Part shown: positions 61,551-64,000 of the stretch, one piece after another | Layout of the letters: every line of letters begins with the position of its first letter | Numbering within the stretch: the first letter of the stretch is position 1 | Assembly: GCF_004125825.1 (NCBI RefSeq) | Contig: NZ_QQWI01000006.1 | Coordinates: 303,246 to 367,245, forward strand | Source: Fusibacter sp. A1 | GTDB lineage: Bacteria > Bacillota > Clostridia > Peptostreptococcales > Acidaminobacteraceae | DNA: 64,000 nt | Direction: 5' to 3' | The notes under the pieces: model-generated | Told to the model about the DNA's origin: nothing | What the model saw: only the letters and a program-made list of their open reading frames with translations | The model's database searches: none | Position numbers and translations under genes: made by a program

Positions 61551-62359
61551 TGAGTATAATGATTTTTCTAGCTCTTATTGTTTTGCTGGTCGTTCAGCTC
61601 ATAATACTTAAAAGAAACAGCTCAAAATTCCAGTTGAACGAGGACGAAGCCAAGATTTCCGAACTGCTCGAAGCGATTCACAGCGGCAAACAGCAACACA
61701 CCGACAAACGTGGACGAACAATTCTCATGATCGCCTGCGATGAGAGGCCAATACATAAATCATCAAGAGAAGGCTTTTTCAGGGTCATTCAGGAATCGCT
61801 CAAAACCGGAATTCGTGTCAATGCGCGCTCTCTGGAGAACGGAAAAACGGCATTGGCCTATGCTGCGGCAAAGCCATATAATACGGATGTTGTCGAGTAC
61901 TTGATCAAAACAGGTGCCGACACTTCTTCCAAGGATTCACGAGGAAGAACCCCTTTGTTTGAGGCGGCAACTTACGGTGACTTGTCTGTTTTCAGTGCGG
62001 TTGCCAATCATACTTCCAACTTGAACGTAACCGATGATGAGGGCAATACGCCTCTCATGTCTGCTGTAGCTCAAATGAACCTTCCAGTTATTCACGAGCT
62101 GATAGAACGAAATGCGAATGTTAAACTCCGAAACAACAAGGGTGAAAGCGCATATGACATAGCGGCAAGGGTCAAGCCTAAATTCACAAAGTACAGCAGA
62201 AACAGTGCCAGACCAAACGAATACGGAAAACACAACCACACATTGGATGAAATGGTTCGGGAGCTTCACTGCCTTGAAAATGACGAGCCATTCAAACCTA
62301 AGAAATACGTTCCCCCTTCAACAGGCACCCTCGGAGACACAGGTGATCTAGATGACTAA
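61550..62359 (+). CDS. Membrane-anchored ankyrin-repeat protein
   Basis: 269 residues: an N-terminal membrane helix (about 2-21), then four or five ankyrin repeats (GRTILMIACDERP; GKTALAYAAAKPYNTDVVEYL; GRTPLFEAATYGDLSVF; GNTPLMSAVAQMNLPVIHEL; GESAYDIAARV) and a short Pro/Thr tail. The repeats face the cytoplasm or, if the helix is a signal anchor, the outside. Overlaps of 1 nt upstream and 8 nt downstream show tight coupling. Ankyrins bind proteins, so it probably binds a partner of this locus. Confidence 0.85.
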   Translation: MSIMIFLALIVLLVVQLIILKRNSSKFQLNEDEAKISELLEAIHSGKQQHTDKRGRTILMIACDERPIHKSSREGFFRVIQESLKTGIRVNARSLENGKTALAYAAAKPYNTDVVEYLIKTGADTSSKDSRGRTPLFEAATYGDLSVFSAVANHTSNLNVTDDEGNTPLMSAVAQMNLPVIHELIERNANVKLRNNKGESAYDIAARVKPKFTKYSRNSARPNEYGKHNHTLDEMVRELHCLENDEPFKPKKYVPPSTGTLGDTGDLDD

Positions 62360-62849
62360 AAACAACAGCAAGTTATGGAAATTTGTAAAACTGGGTATTA
62401 TAGCAGCCGCCGTTGCCTGTGTTGCCTACATGGTATTGATGATTGGTTCTGTCCTGCTCATGATAATGGCTGCATCCGATCATACAGAGTTATACGGCGA
62501 CATCATCGTTTCAGAAAGGACATATTATAAAGGTGATCCACTGCCTTTGGAGTTCCAGCCCCCAGAAGAACTTCAGGATATCCATGGTCTCATGTGGGAT
62601 TTGCATTACGTCGACGAATCTTTAGATGCCAAGCTCATGGACAATCTGTTTGAGGGAGAGACGATCCTTGAAACTTACACTCAGGAGGAAGTCAATGAGA
62701 TATTCGGGAAGGAAATAACTGATATAAGTCGGGTAGCCATTTATTATCCTACAGAACCCGGCGTTTTAAAAGTCGAGCTGTACGGATTTTATAAGCAGAC
62801 AAATCCGCAGTACATCGCTGAGACTGAGGTGATCATTCATGAGAAGTAA
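62352..62849 (+). CDS. Single-pass membrane protein, unknown family
   Basis: 165 residues with one hydrophobic segment (about 10-38) and an extracytoplasmic strand-rich domain (DIIVSERTYYKGDPLPLEF; VAIYYPTEPGVLKVELYGF). It overlaps the ankyrin gene by 8 nt and the lipoprotein gene by 11 nt. I do not recognise it. Confidence 0.72.
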   Translation: MTKNNSKLWKFVKLGIIAAAVACVAYMVLMIGSVLLMIMAASDHTELYGDIIVSERTYYKGDPLPLEFQPPEELQDIHGLMWDLHYVDESLDAKLMDNLFEGETILETYTQEEVNEIFGKEITDISRVAIYYPTEPGVLKVELYGFYKQTNPQYIAETEVIIHEK

Positions 62850-63378
62850 ATCCCTGATATTATTTCTGATGCTGGCTCTTATAATCTCCGGATGCTCCTT
62901 ATTGGAAGACAAGGGCACCATCATAGGCAACCCTGATTTTGTTCCGAGTTTTGAGCATGTTGATATCGACACCTTTATAACCTCGTATATGGACCATCTT
63001 GCTGAAGTTAATCTGCCAGCTGCTTATGAGCGGCTTGAAGATCAGTCCCATTGGGATGCGGTTTATCTGGTTAATGAAAGGCACACGATCCAATATGACA
63101 ACGGATTTCTCATTATAAGCTACGATACATCGGATATCGAAGTTGAACTGGATGACATGCTGCTATATGCAAAGGCTCTGATCATGACGCTTGATCCGGA
63201 TACCCTTGCAGATGATTTCGATTCCAAAATGAATGAATACAACGGACTGACACAATTAGGCGGCAATATTTCCTGGTCGGAATTGGTTTTCTACGGAGAT
63301 ACAGTCCACTATGATTTCAATCTGACCAAGGAAGGTGTTTATCAGCTGCATGCCGAGGATACAAAAATGGGACACTAA
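62839..63378 (+). CDS. Lipoprotein of the zinc-ribbon locus
   Basis: 179 residues. The signal peptide ends in the lipobox ISGC (Cys19). The mature domain has helical and strand segments (DIDTFITSYMDHLAEVNLPA; SWSELVFYGDTVHYDFNLTKEG) without a known family. The 11-nt overlap with the preceding gene marks it as part of the operon. Confidence 0.75.
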   Translation: MRSKSLILFLMLALIISGCSLLEDKGTIIGNPDFVPSFEHVDIDTFITSYMDHLAEVNLPAAYERLEDQSHWDAVYLVNERHTIQYDNGFLIISYDTSDIEVELDDMLLYAKALIMTLDPDTLADDFDSKMNEYNGLTQLGGNISWSELVFYGDTVHYDFNLTKEGVYQLHAEDTKMGH

Positions 63379-63441
63379 GAAAAGTCTTTAACTTCAAAGT
63401 TAGTCCTGTTAATATATAATGGTTGAAAAGGAGTGATCCAT

Positions 63442-63645
63442 TTGACGACAGCCATAGGCATTCTTGCCATTGTATTTGGTTTGTTCTTCGTGTCGTTGGG
63501 TTTATTGTTTGTCAAGTATGAACTCTCGCCTTTCAGGTTGTTTGTAAAACCAGAAGACGTGTTTTACAGGCTAAACTTTGGCATTCGCATAATGATTCCG
63601 GGCTTCATACTCTTCTATCTGGCATCGGTAATTCTACAAGCTTAA
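63442..63645 (+). CDS. Small two-helix membrane protein
   Basis: About 67 residues with hydrophobic segments at about 4-24 and 46-64. AAAGGAG is best spaced to the TTG at 63442; a GTG at 63433 overlaps that site. It is last in the right operon, 55 nt after the lipoprotein gene, and is followed by a terminator. Confidence 0.65.
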   Translation: MTTAIGILAIVFGLFFVSLGLLFVKYELSPFRLFVKPEDVFYRLNFGIRIMIPGFILFYLASVILQA

Positions 63646-63655
63646 ACTGAACATC

Positions 63656-63698
63656 AAAAACAGCGACGGACACCATTTGTCTATCGCTGTTTCTTTTG
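63656..63698 (+). terminator. Terminator of the right zinc-ribbon operon
   Basis: An imperfect stem with a 9-bp outer part (AAACAGCGA with TCGCTGTTT) and a short inner pairing is followed by TTTCTTTT. Confidence 0.8.
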
Positions 63699-63715
63699 CT
63701 CTGATTCTAAATTTT

Positions 63716-64000
63716 CTACAGCTTGAATACCGCAAGCGATTCATTAAGTTCGTAAAGCTGCTTTCTCTTCTCACCCATTTCCATGCTTATTGAGCGCAGA
63801 TTTTCAGTTTGCTGCACTGTAGATGCACTAATTTCTTCAGAGCCAGCTGCAGTTTGCTCTGATACTGTGGTATGGTTCACCGTATCGCACTAAACTGCGG
63901 TTTTTTCACTAATTAAAGACATCAGTACTATTCGATGCAACATACTCATGTGATTGTTTTATAAGATTTATCATATTATCTAGTGTTTTCTAACGACACT
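63716..64000 (-). pseudogene. Decayed methyl-accepting chemotaxis protein (C-terminal part)
   Basis: The minus strand encodes a receptor tail (TTVSEQTAAGSEEISAST and a final ending LAVFKL) in one frame and, beyond in-frame stops near 63890 and 63925, a further receptor-like stretch (NNMINLIKQSHEYVASN) in another frame. A stop codon and a frameshift break it. It runs to the window edge, so its upstream state is unknown. Confidence 0.72.

Noticed and set aside
1..64000. CRISPR array, insertion sequence, prophage, tRNA or rRNA genes
   Set aside because: I looked for regularly spaced repeats, transposase or integrase motifs and RNA gene signatures and found none that I could support.

Overview
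The window looks like chromosomal DNA of a low-to-moderate GC Gram-positive bacterium, most likely a Clostridia-type member of the Bacillota. Supporting signs are strong AGGAGG-type ribosome binding sites, many lipobox lipoproteins, a sortase, a methionine aminopeptidase with an N-terminal SEC-C zinc knuckle, an L25/Ctc ribosomal protein, many chemotaxis and cyclic-di-GMP genes, and sigma-A style promoters. No rRNA, tRNA, CRISPR array, insertion sequence or prophage was recognised. The genus is not determined; the lineage is inferred only from gene content.

Left part (1-15.8 kb): the 3' end of a YfkN-like tandem nucleotidase; a HAD phosphatase; a three-gene envelope O-acylation operon (DUF4358-like lipoprotein, MBOAT acyltransferase, DHHW/AlgX-like protein); a reductase plus methionine aminopeptidase pair; a class D-like sortase; an alpha/beta hydrolase; a soluble chemotaxis receptor; a glycerate kinase/hydroxypyruvate reductase pair with an ATGA overlap; rplY; a TspO-related membrane protein; and a Nudix hydrolase.

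Middle part (15.8-38.9 kb): an OmpR/histidine kinase pair lies divergent to a polyphosphate-polymerase (VTC)/DUF4956/CotH/small-protein operon whose promoter carries 11-bp-spaced direct repeats. Then come SelO with a perfect Fur-type box, an ECF sigma/anti-sigma pair, a lipoprotein with an ECF-type promoter, and a BCCT transporter preceded by a leader terminator. A GNAT protein, an XRE regulator with a CAAX protease, and a patch of gene debris (chemotaxis receptor tail, GyrI-like tail, 5'-truncated Mrp) follow. An esterase, an 899-residue lipoprotein and a hemerythrin-diguanylate cyclase complete this part.

Right part (39-64 kb): a LacI-controlled sugar or peptide ABC operon whose first permease is broken by a TTGG tetranucleotide repeat, with a divergent BadF-type amino-sugar kinase. 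Next are a second hemerythrin-diguanylate cyclase with the opposite domain order, a beta-propeller protein, a second Nudix hydrolase, a second D-2-hydroxyacid dehydrogenase and a free hemerythrin with an apparent ATT start. The last 10 kb is the least familiar: two divergent operons of zinc-ribbon proteins, a membrane-anchored clostripain-type peptidase, a 1114-residue exported protein, an ankyrin membrane protein and small envelope proteins. I regard this as the best candidate for an undescribed system. The window ends in a decayed chemotaxis receptor.
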